Assembly: GCA_028687995.1 (NCBI GenBank)
Contig: JAQTZA010000009.1
Location: 1-64,000 of the forward strand
From: Bacteroidales bacterium
Lineage (GTDB): Bacteria > Bacteroidota > Bacteroidia > Bacteroidales > UBA7332
Length of the DNA stretch: 64,000 bases
Direction of reading: 5' to 3'
The notes under the pieces were generated by a model that saw nothing but the letters and a program-made list of their open reading frames with translations, had not been told where the DNA came from and searched no databases. Both the position numbers and the translations under genes were made by a program. The stretch's first letter is position 1. Each line of letters opens with the position of its first letter. This document shows, in pieces, positions 37,072-46,324 of this stretch.

Positions 37072-37125
37072 TCTGCGAAGAAAACCTTATTTTTTCGAGA
37101 TATTGCACCAAATACAACTCAAACA

Positions 37126-39108
37126 GTGATAGATCAAACGACCGTCGACCGCATCATGGACGCCGCCCAAATCGTGGAGGTGGTATCCGATTTCGTCAGT
37201 TTGCGCAAGCGAGGCGTCAACTACACTGGGTTGTGTCCCTTTCATGACGAGCGAACACCCTCGTTCAGCGTATCGCCATCGAAAGGGATTTGCAAATGTT
37301 TCAGTTGTGGCAAAGGTGGCAATTCGGTGCATTTCATCATGGAGCACGAGCAACTTTCGTTTTACGAAGCGCTGAAATATTTAGCAAAAAAATACAGCAT
37401 CGAAATTGTTGAAAAAGAGATGAACGACGAGCAGCGGCAAGCGCAAAGCGACCGCGAAAGTATGTTCATTATCAACGATTATGCACAAAAATATTTCTCC
37501 CGCACGCTTTACGAAAATCCCGACGGAATAGCCATCGGATTGGCATACTTCCGCGAACGAGGATTTCGGGACGACATTATCAAAAAATTTCAGCTGGGTT
37601 ATTCGCTAGACAGACGCGATGCCTTTGCGCAAGAAGCTTTGCGCAGTGGGTACAAACAAGAATACCTAGTAAAAACGGGTCTCGCTCTCGAAAACGAATC
37701 GCAACAAATGACCGATCGTTTTCGAGGACGGGTGATGTTTCCTGTACATTCGCTTTCGGGAAAGGTAGTCGCTTTCGGTGGTCGAATCCTGAAAAAGGAC
37801 GACAAGATGGCGAAATACCTCAACTCGCCAGAATCGACCATTTACCACAAAAGCAACGAACTTTACGGCATATTTTTGGCGAAACAATCGATTGTGAAAA
37901 ACGATCGATGCTTCTTGGTAGAAGGCTATACTGATGTGCTATCGATGCACCAAACGGGAATCGAAAACGTGGTGGCTTCGTCTGGTACAGCACTTACGCC
38001 AGGTCAAATCAGGATGATTCATCGTTTCACGAAAAACATCACCGTGATTTACGACGGTGATGCGGCAGGTATCAAGGCCTCCATTCGAGGAATTGACCTT
38101 TTGCTGAAAGAGGGAATGAACATTAAAGTTTTGCTGTTGCCAAACGGCGAAGACCCTGATTCGTTTTCCAAAAAACAAAATGCAACCTCATTCAACGAAT
38201 ATATCACAGCGCACGAAGTCGATTTTATTCGCTTCAAAACGAATCTTTTGCTCGATGAAGCTGGGCGAGATCCCATCAAACGTGCCGCTTTGATTACCGA
38301 TATTGTCAATAGCATTGCGCTGATTCCAGAAGAGATTGTGCGCTCTGTTTACACCAAAGAGTGTAGCAAACAGCTCGAAATTGACGAGAAGGTGATTATC
38401 AATCAGTTGAATAAACTGAATCTTGCCGAGATTGAACGCGATTATGCGAATCATCAGAAAGCGAATAGCGACGCACAATCTGCCCAACCGCAGAATGATA
38501 TTCCTCCGCCAATCGAGGAGGATGCACTAAAGGAAGAGCCAGTTGAAGACAGAGATACACGTTTCGATATTTTTGAACGAGAAATTATTCGTTTGGCTGT
38601 GCGATATGGAGAAATTATCCTTTTCACAACCATTGATGAAGAGACTAACGATATCACGCAACATACGGTTGCTGAATTTCTTTCAAGCGATTTGAGTGGA
38701 GATGAAATTGAATTGAAAAATCCGATTTATAAAAGAATGTTGGCTGAGTGTGTAGCGCATTGTCGCCAGCCAAAATTTAAGAGCGAGAAGTTTTTTACAA
38801 ATCACCAAGACTATAATATAAGCCAAACGGCTGCCAATTTGAGTGTCGATCGCTATCAATTGAGCACCATTCATTCTAAGTTTCAGAAAATTGAGAACGA
38901 AGAAGATCGCCTCATTGAAATAGTTCCTCGGGCTACCATTACATTGAAAGACGCTATTTTGATACAAGAAACACGCGATCTTCAAAAAGAGATGAAACGG
39001 GCAGATTCGAGTGAGCGTATCTCTGAAATTCAAACTCGCATGATGGAAATCAATAAAATGCGAAACCTACTCGCCAAAGAGATGGGCGACCGCATTATTG
39101 GAAGATAA
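37126..39108 (+). CDS. dnaG: DNA primase
   Basis: The 660-residue protein makes RNA primers for replication. It starts (V/M)IDQTTVDRIMDAAQIVEVVSDFV, as most bacterial primases do. A zinc finger of the CPFH...CFSC type follows (LCPFHDERTPSF, KCFSCGKGG). The TOPRIM core has VEGYTDVLSMHQ, SSGTALT and VIYDGDAAGIKA. The C-terminal DnaB-interacting region is long and acidic in its linker (around PPIEEDALKEEPVEDRD). I chose GTG at 37126; the ATG 111 bases upstream would add 37 residues absent from the family and would include the promoter. Confidence 0.93.
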   Translation: MIDQTTVDRIMDAAQIVEVVSDFVSLRKRGVNYTGLCPFHDERTPSFSVSPSKGICKCFSCGKGGNSVHFIMEHEQLSFYEALKYLAKKYSIEIVEKEMNDEQRQAQSDRESMFIINDYAQKYFSRTLYENPDGIAIGLAYFRERGFRDDIIKKFQLGYSLDRRDAFAQEALRSGYKQEYLVKTGLALENESQQMTDRFRGRVMFPVHSLSGKVVAFGGRILKKDDKMAKYLNSPESTIYHKSNELYGIFLAKQSIVKNDRCFLVEGYTDVLSMHQTGIENVVASSGTALTPGQIRMIHRFTKNITVIYDGDAAGIKASIRGIDLLLKEGMNIKVLLLPNGEDPDSFSKKQNATSFNEYITAHEVDFIRFKTNLLLDEAGRDPIKRAALITDIVNSIALIPEEIVRSVYTKECSKQLEIDEKVIINQLNKLNLAEIERDYANHQKANSDAQSAQPQNDIPPPIEEDALKEEPVEDRDTRFDIFEREIIRLAVRYGEIILFTTIDEETNDITQHTVAEFLSSDLSGDEIELKNPIYKRMLAECVAHCRQPKFKSEKFFTNHQDYNISQTAANLSVDRYQLSTIHSKFQKIENEEDRLIEIVPRATITLKDAILIQETRDLQKEMKRADSSERISEIQTRMMEINKMRNLLAKEMGDRIIGR

Positions 39109-39140
39109 ATTCAATCTTGTTGAACCTAATCTGTGCAAAA

Positions 39141-39734
39141 ATGAAAACACTGCTCTGCCTGTTTCTCTTTGTATTTGGATTCCATGTTCTAAGTTTTGGT
39201 GAATCACCAGACTCCATAACAGCAAAACCTCACAAAAAGTATTGGTACGATCTCGGCCTTGTTGGCGGGTATGGATTTAGTGGTGGATCTCATCAGAAGG
39301 GTGATTTCTTAGATGGTTATCTGGTGGGCGCTTCCATGAATTGGAAGTCGAATGAAAATCTCTACAAGGTGCGGTGCAACTATGGCGCAGAAATACAGAT
39401 TATTGGCATTCGACACCCCAATGAATTTTTGTTAGACATAAGTGGTCTTGTAGGTCGAGAGCTGGTGGATCATCGACTTCATCTTGCTTTCTGGGGTGGA
39501 TTAGGCCTTCTGACCAATAATCAGCGAGGCGAATTTATCCGTCAAAATCCGGGATGGTTTTCAGACTCATATTATAAATCTACAATCTATATAGAACCGG
39601 TTATTCCTCTCGAAATATCCCTTTCATTATACACCTCACGAAAATTCGGCGTTGGGTGTAATGCAGTGGCAGGTGTCACTCCTCAATACTTTTATTACGG
39701 ATTGATGCTAAAGTTGATATTTGGCAATTTATAG
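39141..39734 (+). CDS. Hypothetical secreted or outer-membrane protein
   Basis: The 197-residue protein has a signal peptide (MKTLLCLFLFVFGFHVLSFG). The mature part is rich in glycine and aromatics with alternating strands (DLGLVGGYGFSGGSHQKGD, YFYYGLMLKLIFGNL at the end), so a small beta-barrel is plausible. I do not recognise a family. It follows dnaG by 32 bases and may share its transcript. The ATG at 39141 gives the signal peptide. Confidence 0.6.
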   Translation: MKTLLCLFLFVFGFHVLSFGESPDSITAKPHKKYWYDLGLVGGYGFSGGSHQKGDFLDGYLVGASMNWKSNENLYKVRCNYGAEIQIIGIRHPNEFLLDISGLVGRELVDHRLHLAFWGGLGLLTNNQRGEFIRQNPGWFSDSYYKSTIYIEPVIPLEISLSLYTSRKFGVGCNAVAGVTPQYFYYGLMLKLIFGNL

Positions 39735-39742
39735 AATTGAGT

Positions 39743-40513
39743 TCATTTCTTCTGATAAACCTTCACCCAATCGACAGTCATTGTAGCAGGAAGTACTTTA
39801 TCATCTACCACTGGGCCGCCCCAATCTCCTCCGACAGCAATATTGAAAATCAAGAATGCAGGTTTATCGAAAGGCCAAGTATCTGCATTTTTCTCTTCTG
39901 GAGAATAGGTATAAGCAAGCTTTTGATCTACAGAAAACTTAATGAAATTTTCCGTCCATTCCATGCTATAAATATGGTAACTGTTGAATGGATCTTCAAT
40001 CTCTACAATTCCTGTGTAAGGTGTTCCGCCGTACCCCGATTTATTATGAATGGAAGAATGAATAAAGTTTGGGTGTTTTCCGACGTGTTCCATTATGTCT
40101 AATTCACCGCACTTAGGCCAACCTACAGAGTCGATATTTTCACCTAACATCCACAATGCAGGCCATGTGCCCACACCTTTCGGAAGCTTTGCACGCATAT
40201 CTACTCGACCATATAAAAATGTACGTTTGTGATGTGTATTGATTCGACCAGAAGTGTATTCGTTATTCTCGCGTTTGGCAAATATTTTCAAAGTTCCATC
40301 GGAGACCACTATATTTTCTCCATTTGTGTATCTCTGAAGTTCATTATTTACATGTCCAGGTTTTGCTGCTTCGTGATTCCACTGTGTTGTATCGAGAGAC
40401 ATTCCATTAAAATCGTCTTGCCACACCAATTGATACTCTTTTTTGGTAAAAGAATATAGTAATAATGAAAATACAAGAACAAGTAAAACAGAATCTTTCA
40501 AATTTTCTCTCAT
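39743..40513 (-). CDS. Glycoside hydrolase family 16 beta-glucanase
   Basis: The 256-residue GH16 enzyme has the catalytic motif E137-L-D139-I-M-E142 (GELDIMEHVG), nucleophile first and acid/base last, with the bulged form of the laminarinase-type subfamilies. Typical neighbours are LVWQDDFNG, GRVDMRAKLPKGVGTWPALWML and FNIAVGGDWGGP. It probably cleaves beta-1,3- or mixed-linked glucans; other GH16 targets such as galactans cannot be excluded by eye. A hydrophobic N-terminal segment (about 8-22) suggests export. It is the last gene of the SusC/SusD locus, 12 bases after a metallophosphoesterase gene. Confidence 0.93.
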   Translation of the reverse strand: MRENLKDSVLLVLVFSLLLYSFTKKEYQLVWQDDFNGMSLDTTQWNHEAAKPGHVNNELQRYTNGENIVVSDGTLKIFAKRENNEYTSGRINTHHKRTFLYGRVDMRAKLPKGVGTWPALWMLGENIDSVGWPKCGELDIMEHVGKHPNFIHSSIHNKSGYGGTPYTGIVEIEDPFNSYHIYSMEWTENFIKFSVDQKLAYTYSPEEKNADTWPFDKPAFLIFNIAVGGDWGGPVVDDKVLPATMTVDWVKVYQKK

Positions 40514-40525
40514 ATCAACAATTTA

Positions 40526-41998
40526 TTAATTTGTATTATCCTTCATCAACGTTTTCCTGTATTTATTGCCAAAGCGGTCAATCACCTCAACACTTATTTT
40601 GGCATTTGGATTCACCATTTTAGCCTTGAATAAATGGTGAGTTTCACCATAACTAAGCCACGAATGTTTTTTATTCTTTCCCTCAGGATACATTGATTTT
40701 GCTGTCGGATCTACGCCCCAGTATTGCAGCATTTCGCCCATTAGTTTATCATCCTCCAACCATTTGACTTGCCACGATGGATCATAATTGAATACATTGG
40801 CTATAATGCAATCTGTGTAGAGCGAATCACTTCCTGCTGGATAAAGTTTAAACTGCTCTGATTTATCGAGTCCAACGCCTTTGAAATACCACGACAGACT
40901 ATCTCCATCTGCCATATAGACGGTGTAACCTTTCGGTGAACCATCGACACAAAGCTCACCTTGCCACCATGCAGCACACGCAGCAGCATGTGTATGCTCA
41001 TACAACGTTGGCGAAACAATCGTATTCCATTGTGTGTGACTGTGTCCTGCCATCAAATGAGCGTTGAATGGAGCAAGAATTTTATAAAATGCTGAACGAT
41101 TCATCACCGAGTTTGCGATGGTTGTAGAGTACTTTTCCGCTTTTTCTGATTCACCATAAATGGTTGGGATGTGCATCGAAAGAACCACTGTAGAGCCTGG
41201 CTTCACAAGCGATAAATCACGCTCTAACCATCGAAGCTGTGTCTCATCGAAATAACCCATATAATGATAGGTATATCCATAATAAAAGACATCTTTGAGC
41301 ACCACGTAATGGATTTTGCCGACATTAAACGAGTAATAAGTTGGGCCAAATTTTGAATTATAGGTCTTTGCCGAAAGTTCGTTTGTTCGGTTATTATAAT
41401 CCAAATCGTGATTGCCTATCACTTGATAAAATGGAATGTTTGTTTTGGCAACCTGTTGTTTGTATTTATCAAAAAACTGCGCCTTATCGAACACAATATC
41501 ACCCATGCAAATGCCATGCACTGAACGAGAAGTCGTGAGTTTCGCAATTGATTGATTCAAATCATCCACAACTTTATCTAATAGATCAAACTCTGCCTCT
41601 TCATACACTTGCGGATCCGCCCAAACAACAAAAGCGTGGGTAGTCTGAGATCGCTTGCTTTTCTCTAATTTGAAATTAACTACTTGTGCATGTTTGGTTG
41701 TATCTACACTCTGATAAAAATAAGGAATGCCATCGACGATAGGTGTTTCATAATTGGCTGGTAACGAGTAGTAAATGTGCGACTGATCGAAAGTGGTAGA
41801 AATCGAGTATCTACCATTCAAATCGGTAGAGACGACAGAAATACCATCAGTAACTGCCACATTCTTAACACCTTTCCCTTGACAAGTTACACTGCCTGAA
41901 ATTTCAGTGTGATTTGAATTATTAAATCCAAAAAGAGGATATACACCTATTACAATGAATAGAACTACAAGATTTCTTTTTAAAAACTTTGCTATCAT
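40526..41998 (-). CDS. Secreted calcineurin-like metallophosphoesterase
   Basis: The 490-residue exported protein has three parts. An N-terminal carboxypeptidase-regulatory-like beta domain lies at about 33-110 (SGSVTCQGKGVKNVAVTDG). The metallophosphatase core lies at about 120-360, with D128-P-Q130 in the first metal box, GD at 166-167, GNHD at 195-198, SMHIP and GHSH. The C-terminal beta domain is of the calcineurin C-terminal type. It hydrolyses phosphate esters or diesters; the substrate is unknown. Its ATG overlaps the stop of the upstream gene as ATGA, so the two phosphoesterases are translationally coupled. Confidence 0.9.
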   Translation of the reverse strand: MIAKFLKRNLVVLFIVIGVYPLFGFNNSNHTEISGSVTCQGKGVKNVAVTDGISVVSTDLNGRYSISTTFDQSHIYYSLPANYETPIVDGIPYFYQSVDTTKHAQVVNFKLEKSKRSQTTHAFVVWADPQVYEEAEFDLLDKVVDDLNQSIAKLTTSRSVHGICMGDIVFDKAQFFDKYKQQVAKTNIPFYQVIGNHDLDYNNRTNELSAKTYNSKFGPTYYSFNVGKIHYVVLKDVFYYGYTYHYMGYFDETQLRWLERDLSLVKPGSTVVLSMHIPTIYGESEKAEKYSTTIANSVMNRSAFYKILAPFNAHLMAGHSHTQWNTIVSPTLYEHTHAAACAAWWQGELCVDGSPKGYTVYMADGDSLSWYFKGVGLDKSEQFKLYPAGSDSLYTDCIIANVFNYDPSWQVKWLEDDKLMGEMLQYWGVDPTAKSMYPEGKNKKHSWLSYGETHHLFKAKMVNPNAKISVEVIDRFGNKYRKTLMKDNTN

Positions 41999-44514
41999 AA
42001 AACAATCATTTTTTTGATAAACGTATATTTTGGTGTTGCCAATTGATAAAAATAGAATCCGCTCTTCATATTAGCTGCATTCATATTAATTTGATGTATG
42101 CCTTTCGACATAACTCCTTGTTGCACTTCTTTTACCAAACTTCCACACTCGTTGTACACCCGAATGGAAACTTGAGTTGTTTCTGGAATGGAGTAGGCAA
42201 TAGATGTGCTGTTTTGAAATGGATTGGGGAAATTCTGATGCAATTGATATCCATTCTCATCATCATTTATCGACTTAACACCATTAATTGTGCCATCCGC
42301 TTTGAACGAAACCGGTGCTGACCAATCGCTCCACTTCAGATTATGGTCACGATAACGGACTCTTAATACATAGTTTTTTCCATCTGTCAATAGACTCTTG
42401 GCTACTTTCATTTGCATGAGAACCAAATTCAGGTTTTTATCCACTGGTTTGCTTTTGGCATCAATTCCAAAAATATTTTTCCAATGCAACATCGAATCCA
42501 ATATCATATTATTGCTAATCAACTCCTCAGTAACCTGATATTGTGCTGTCATCAGTGAGTCAACTCCAATAAATTTAGAGGCATTAAATTGTATATATTC
42601 TGCTAAATTCTGTGTGTTTTCAATAACTGGAGTTTCTGGTCCACTTTGCATATTGTTTTTATACCAGAAATCTATTCTCTCATTGTTTCTTGGGTCTTTG
42701 CTGTTTCCAATACTGTAAACAGCATCCTGATAGGAATGATTCGCTACGTCAATGTCCAAAATTTGATAAAAATTATGGTTGATGCAAATATGAATATCGT
42801 TGTAATCGTGATTCAGATTCGAATTCCATGGATCGACAGCACCACCGCCGCCACCACCGCAGATAATTCTAAAATCTGCATCCTTTTTGTCAGACAAAAT
42901 TGTACCTCTTTCAAATCCATGCGTATGACCATAATGCATTTGCTGCACTTTGGTGTATTTTTGAATTATTGGGAATAAACCTTTGGTAAATCTTGTTCCA
43001 TTTTCGGTTACATTCCACAGCTCAGAAAAAGGCAGATGGTGAAAAAAGAGGAATACAAAATCGATGGTTCCATCGCTTTCAGCTTCAGCCAGTTTCGCAT
43101 CGAGCCATGCGGATTCGGTATTACCATATTGAGTCGAAATATTAGAGTTTAATCCAATAAAAAGAGAATTGGCAATTCGTTGTGACCAGAATTTTTCGTT
43201 CAAATTTGGATCTTGTGGAAAGGCTGATTGATCGTCGAGTTTGAGGTATTGGTAAAAATAGGGACTCTCTCCTTCGTGATTACCCGCCACCACCATCGTT
43301 GGTACATTTGCTGACAGATACGAAAGAGGTTTGAAATACAAATCACTGTATTGACTTGGAACGCTGCCTGTGACTACTACATCGCCAGAATGGAAAATTC
43401 CGGTAAGTTGATTTTCAATATCCGTCCCGTAGAGTTGTGTAATTTTTGCTCTAGCGGCTCGCAACACTTTAGGAGACATGGTAGAATCACTATTGTGTGT
43501 ATCGCTCAACAAGATAAATCTCAGTTTTCCTTTGAAATTATCGGTGGGTTTTGTTCTAAATCCATAAATTGGAGAAAATACGCCACCGCTTCCAACACGA
43601 TAGTAGTAGTGTGTATCAGCTTGCAATCCTGTCAGTTTGACCGTATGCCAGCGATATGGATCACTTATCACTTCAGATGAGCCCGAAGTTGAGTTATTTA
43701 AAGCATTGGCAGTAATTCCATATTCCACGTTAGTAGAAGTTTGTGCAGTATCGTGCCAACAGATATTGATTGAATTCGTCGTCTGTCCTTGTAAATAGGG
43801 GACACGTGCGTATGGATTTACACCGCCATAACGACCAAACCCTCCTAACTCAGAGATTTGAGCTGCATCAAGTGCTTGATTCCATATAGCGAGTTCGGAA
43901 CAATAAATATTCTCATCTTCACCATCATTATCTGCAAAAATGAGTAATAGATTTGACAAGGCAAATCGCCCATCTACCGTTTGAAGATTACCTGTCAGAA
44001 GAATTTTTCCATCCAAATAGCAATTGAAAAAAGAACCATTTTTCACGGAAATAACCAACCGATACCATTCGTTTGGCGAAATAACGAAATTGCTGTAAGT
44101 CACTGCGGCAACGCCCAATTTCCCTGATGTATTAACAAAGAAATCGCCATCATCGTCGTTTGTTTCGGTTGTTTGAAAAAAGGTGTGCCACACATTGGTT
44201 GCGGAGACTTTGAAATCAAATTGAAGTGTATATTCATTCACTTTCGTTCCGCCACCATTGGGTGAAATTGCATGTTGCATTTTGTAATAACTACCTTTTC
44301 CAATCAATACCGCACCATCCCCAGATGAAACTCCTGCGGTTGCACTTTGTGTGCCGACTAAAATTAAATCATTGCCAAAACCAGCTTCTGCTTTTGTTAG
44401 ATTGACAGAATCATCAAATTTCCACCATCCACCTCTGCTTGGTACAATAGCATTTGTTGTATTAACAACTCCAAATAGAGAAATGAGAACAAAGAGAAAG
44501 TGTAGTTTCTTCAT
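41995..44514 (-). CDS. LamG-FN3-metallophosphatase protein with T9SS sorting signal
   Basis: The 839-residue secreted protein is modular.
- Signal peptide to about 22.
- A LamG/concanavalin-like domain at about 28-225, with an acidic DNDGED at 195-200.
- A fibronectin-III-like domain at about 235-322, as in purple acid phosphatases.
- A metallophosphatase core at about 330-620: SDTH 337-340, GD 377-378, GNHE 411-414, HH 492-493, GHTH 529-532.
- A C-terminal type IX secretion sorting domain (about 755-839, NFPNPFQNST... ending KKMIVL).
It should act at the cell surface. The LamG part is a paralogue of the two modules in the neighbouring gene. It lies 100 bases after that gene, with a stem-loop between. 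Confidence 0.93.
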   Translation of the reverse strand: MKKLHFLFVLISLFGVVNTTNAIVPSRGGWWKFDDSVNLTKAEAGFGNDLILVGTQSATAGVSSGDGAVLIGKGSYYKMQHAISPNGGGTKVNEYTLQFDFKVSATNVWHTFFQTTETNDDDGDFFVNTSGKLGVAAVTYSNFVISPNEWYRLVISVKNGSFFNCYLDGKILLTGNLQTVDGRFALSNLLLIFADNDGEDENIYCSELAIWNQALDAAQISELGGFGRYGGVNPYARVPYLQGQTTNSINICWHDTAQTSTNVEYGITANALNNSTSGSSEVISDPYRWHTVKLTGLQADTHYYYRVGSGGVFSPIYGFRTKPTDNFKGKLRFILLSDTHNSDSTMSPKVLRAARAKITQLYGTDIENQLTGIFHSGDVVVTGSVPSQYSDLYFKPLSYLSANVPTMVVAGNHEGESPYFYQYLKLDDQSAFPQDPNLNEKFWSQRIANSLFIGLNSNISTQYGNTESAWLDAKLAEAESDGTIDFVFLFFHHLPFSELWNVTENGTRFTKGLFPIIQKYTKVQQMHYGHTHGFERGTILSDKKDADFRIICGGGGGGAVDPWNSNLNHDYNDIHICINHNFYQILDIDVANHSYQDAVYSIGNSKDPRNNERIDFWYKNNMQSGPETPVIENTQNLAEYIQFNASKFIGVDSLMTAQYQVTEELISNNMILDSMLHWKNIFGIDAKSKPVDKNLNLVLMQMKVAKSLLTDGKNYVLRVRYRDHNLKWSDWSAPVSFKADGTINGVKSINDDENGYQLHQNFPNPFQNSTSIAYSIPETTQVSIRVYNECGSLVKEVQQGVMSKGIHQINMNAANMKSGFYFYQLATPKYTFIKKMIVL

Positions 44515-44562
44515 AACAGGATAAAGATAAGAATATATGTGTGCCTTAACAACTTGAAATTA

Positions 44563-44591
44563 GAGAGGGTGCCTTAAAGAAGCACCCTCTC
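44563..44591 (-). terminator. Stem-loop between the LamG protein and metallophosphatase genes
   Basis: A perfect ten-pair stem (44563-44572 with 44582-44591), GAGAGGGTGC and its complement, has a nine-base loop. It lies 24 bases past the stop of the LamG gene. On the minus strand only a weak T-containing tail follows, so it may act as a partial terminator or an mRNA-protecting hairpin inside the operon. Confidence 0.6.
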
Positions 44592-44614
44592 ATAAATTTG
44601 ATTATTACCAATCC

Positions 44615-46231
44615 TTACTTAACAACAACCAATTTTTTAGTACTGATGCGGTTGTTGTTCATCATCTGAACATAGTACATACCGCTTTTCATATTGCTTG
44701 CATTCAACTCCCATTTGTATTGACCTGGAGTTTGAGCGCCTATATTTACTTTTTGCATCTCCCTACCTGTTTGATCCAATACGCGGAATGTTACATTTCC
44801 ATTGGCACGAACATTGTAATTGAATGTAGTAGTTGACACCACTGGATTTGGGTAGTTTTGACTCAAATCACTGTTGTTATCTGCAAATACTTTTGCTATT
44901 CCCGAAGTTACTTTGTTAGCATCTCCTAATGCCAATACTTGATCAGCAGTCAAAGCACTATTCCAAATAGCGATTTCTGAGCAATTGATATCTGCATCAT
45001 CACCGTCGTTATCTTGGAACATCAACAAAGTTTGATCCAATGCCCAACGTCCATCAACAGGTTGACCTGCTGCATCTAACCACAATTGTCCATCAAGATA
45101 TACTTTAAAGAAAACGCCGTTTTGAACAGTCACCAACATTCTGTACCACTGATTAGCATTAATTACATTTGTAGAATAAGCAGTAGTTGCAGTCCCAATA
45201 GCATTCGCTAAGCGTGCACCAGAGGCACTTTTGGCAACAAACAAATCAGCATCGCCTGTTGGATCTCCTGTTTGGAAGAATGAGTACCATTTGTTGATTG
45301 CTGGGACAGAGAAGTCAACTTGTAACGACCAATCATTGACCATCGCACCGCCCAAATTAGGCGCAATGCCATGATTCATTGTCAAATAACTTCCTAGAGG
45401 AACTGTGGTTGCCATATTTCCATCCACTGGGCCAGCAACTGAAGTTTGAGTACCTGATAAAACTAACGGAGAACCAATAGTGGCTTTTGTTAGATCTGCT
45501 GGATCATCAAATTGCCACAAACCTACTGGATCTGGAGTGCCTGATACTGTAGTTGCATTGCCAAGTTCTACAACTTCGGCTTCGGTTAAAGCTACATCCC
45601 AAAAGGATAAATCAGCACAATAAATCAAATCATCTTCACCATCATCATCTCCAAAGATAAGAGGTTGTTGAGACAAACTAAAACGGCTATCAATTGCAGG
45701 TAATTTACCTTCTACCCATAATTGACCATCGACATATACTCTTGCAAATTCGCCACATTTAACCGATTCCACTACCCTGTACCATTGACCAGGTACAATT
45801 GCATTTGTACTCCAATTTAGCGCAGTAAGTCCTACAATTCCTGTGCCCTTTTTAATGAAAAGATCACCATCGCCTTCATTGGCTCCTGTTTGAATAAACG
45901 CATGCCAGTTAGTTAAATCAGGCACCATCACATCAAACTGAATGGTATATTCGTTTACTCTGACTCCGCCACCATTACCGGCTGTGATGCCATGATTCAT
46001 TTTCAAAGATTTCCAACGTGGATCTGCGATAGCCAAGTTACCATCAACTGGACCATTAGCAGAAAAATGTTCATTACCTGTAGAATCTAGAGGAGCACCA
46101 ATTGTTGCTTTCAACATATCGGCTGAATCATCAAATTTCCACCAACCTTTTCTTACAGGAATAGCAGCATTAACTGTGATTGCTGCAAACATAGCAACAA
46201 ACACCAATAACAGTAATTGTTTTGTTTTCAT
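44615..46231 (-). CDS. Tandem LamG-domain surface protein with T9SS sorting signal
   Basis: The 538-residue protein has a signal peptide (to about 22) and two LamG-like domains (about 29-225 and 237-437), with each copy carrying a WW/WQFDD start, an MNHGI segment and an acidic loop (DDDGEDD at 195-201, DNDGDDAD at 407-414). A type IX secretion C-terminal domain follows (about 455-538; LSQNYPNPVVSTT to KKLVVVK). No catalytic domain is visible, so it is probably a surface glycan-binding protein. Its position directly after susD is where SusE/F-like surface glycan-binding proteins usually sit; the functional comparison is inference. Confidence 0.9.
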   Translation of the reverse strand: MKTKQLLLLVFVAMFAAITVNAAIPVRKGWWKFDDSADMLKATIGAPLDSTGNEHFSANGPVDGNLAIADPRWKSLKMNHGITAGNGGGVRVNEYTIQFDVMVPDLTNWHAFIQTGANEGDGDLFIKKGTGIVGLTALNWSTNAIVPGQWYRVVESVKCGEFARVYVDGQLWVEGKLPAIDSRFSLSQQPLIFGDDDGEDDLIYCADLSFWDVALTEAEVVELGNATTVSGTPDPVGLWQFDDPADLTKATIGSPLVLSGTQTSVAGPVDGNMATTVPLGSYLTMNHGIAPNLGGAMVNDWSLQVDFSVPAINKWYSFFQTGDPTGDADLFVAKSASGARLANAIGTATTAYSTNVINANQWYRMLVTVQNGVFFKVYLDGQLWLDAAGQPVDGRWALDQTLLMFQDNDGDDADINCSEIAIWNSALTADQVLALGDANKVTSGIAKVFADNNSDLSQNYPNPVVSTTTFNYNVRANGNVTFRVLDQTGREMQKVNIGAQTPGQYKWELNASNMKSGMYYVQMMNNNRISTKKLVVVK

Positions 46232-46278
46232 AATGTATTGTTTTAGGTTAAATTAATAAATGATTTATTGAATTGGTA

Positions 46279-46319
46279 ATCGTTCTGAGCTAGAGTAAAC
46301 AACCGTCGCTCAGAACGAT
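46279..46319 (-). terminator. Stem-loop immediately after susD
   Basis: A perfect 12-pair stem (ATCGTTCTGAGC at 46279-46290 with its complement at 46308-46319) has a 17-base loop. It begins five bases after the susD stop. No T-run follows on the minus strand, so it more likely stabilises the susC-susD message 3' end than terminates fully. Confidence 0.6.
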
Positions 46320-46324
46320 ATAAT

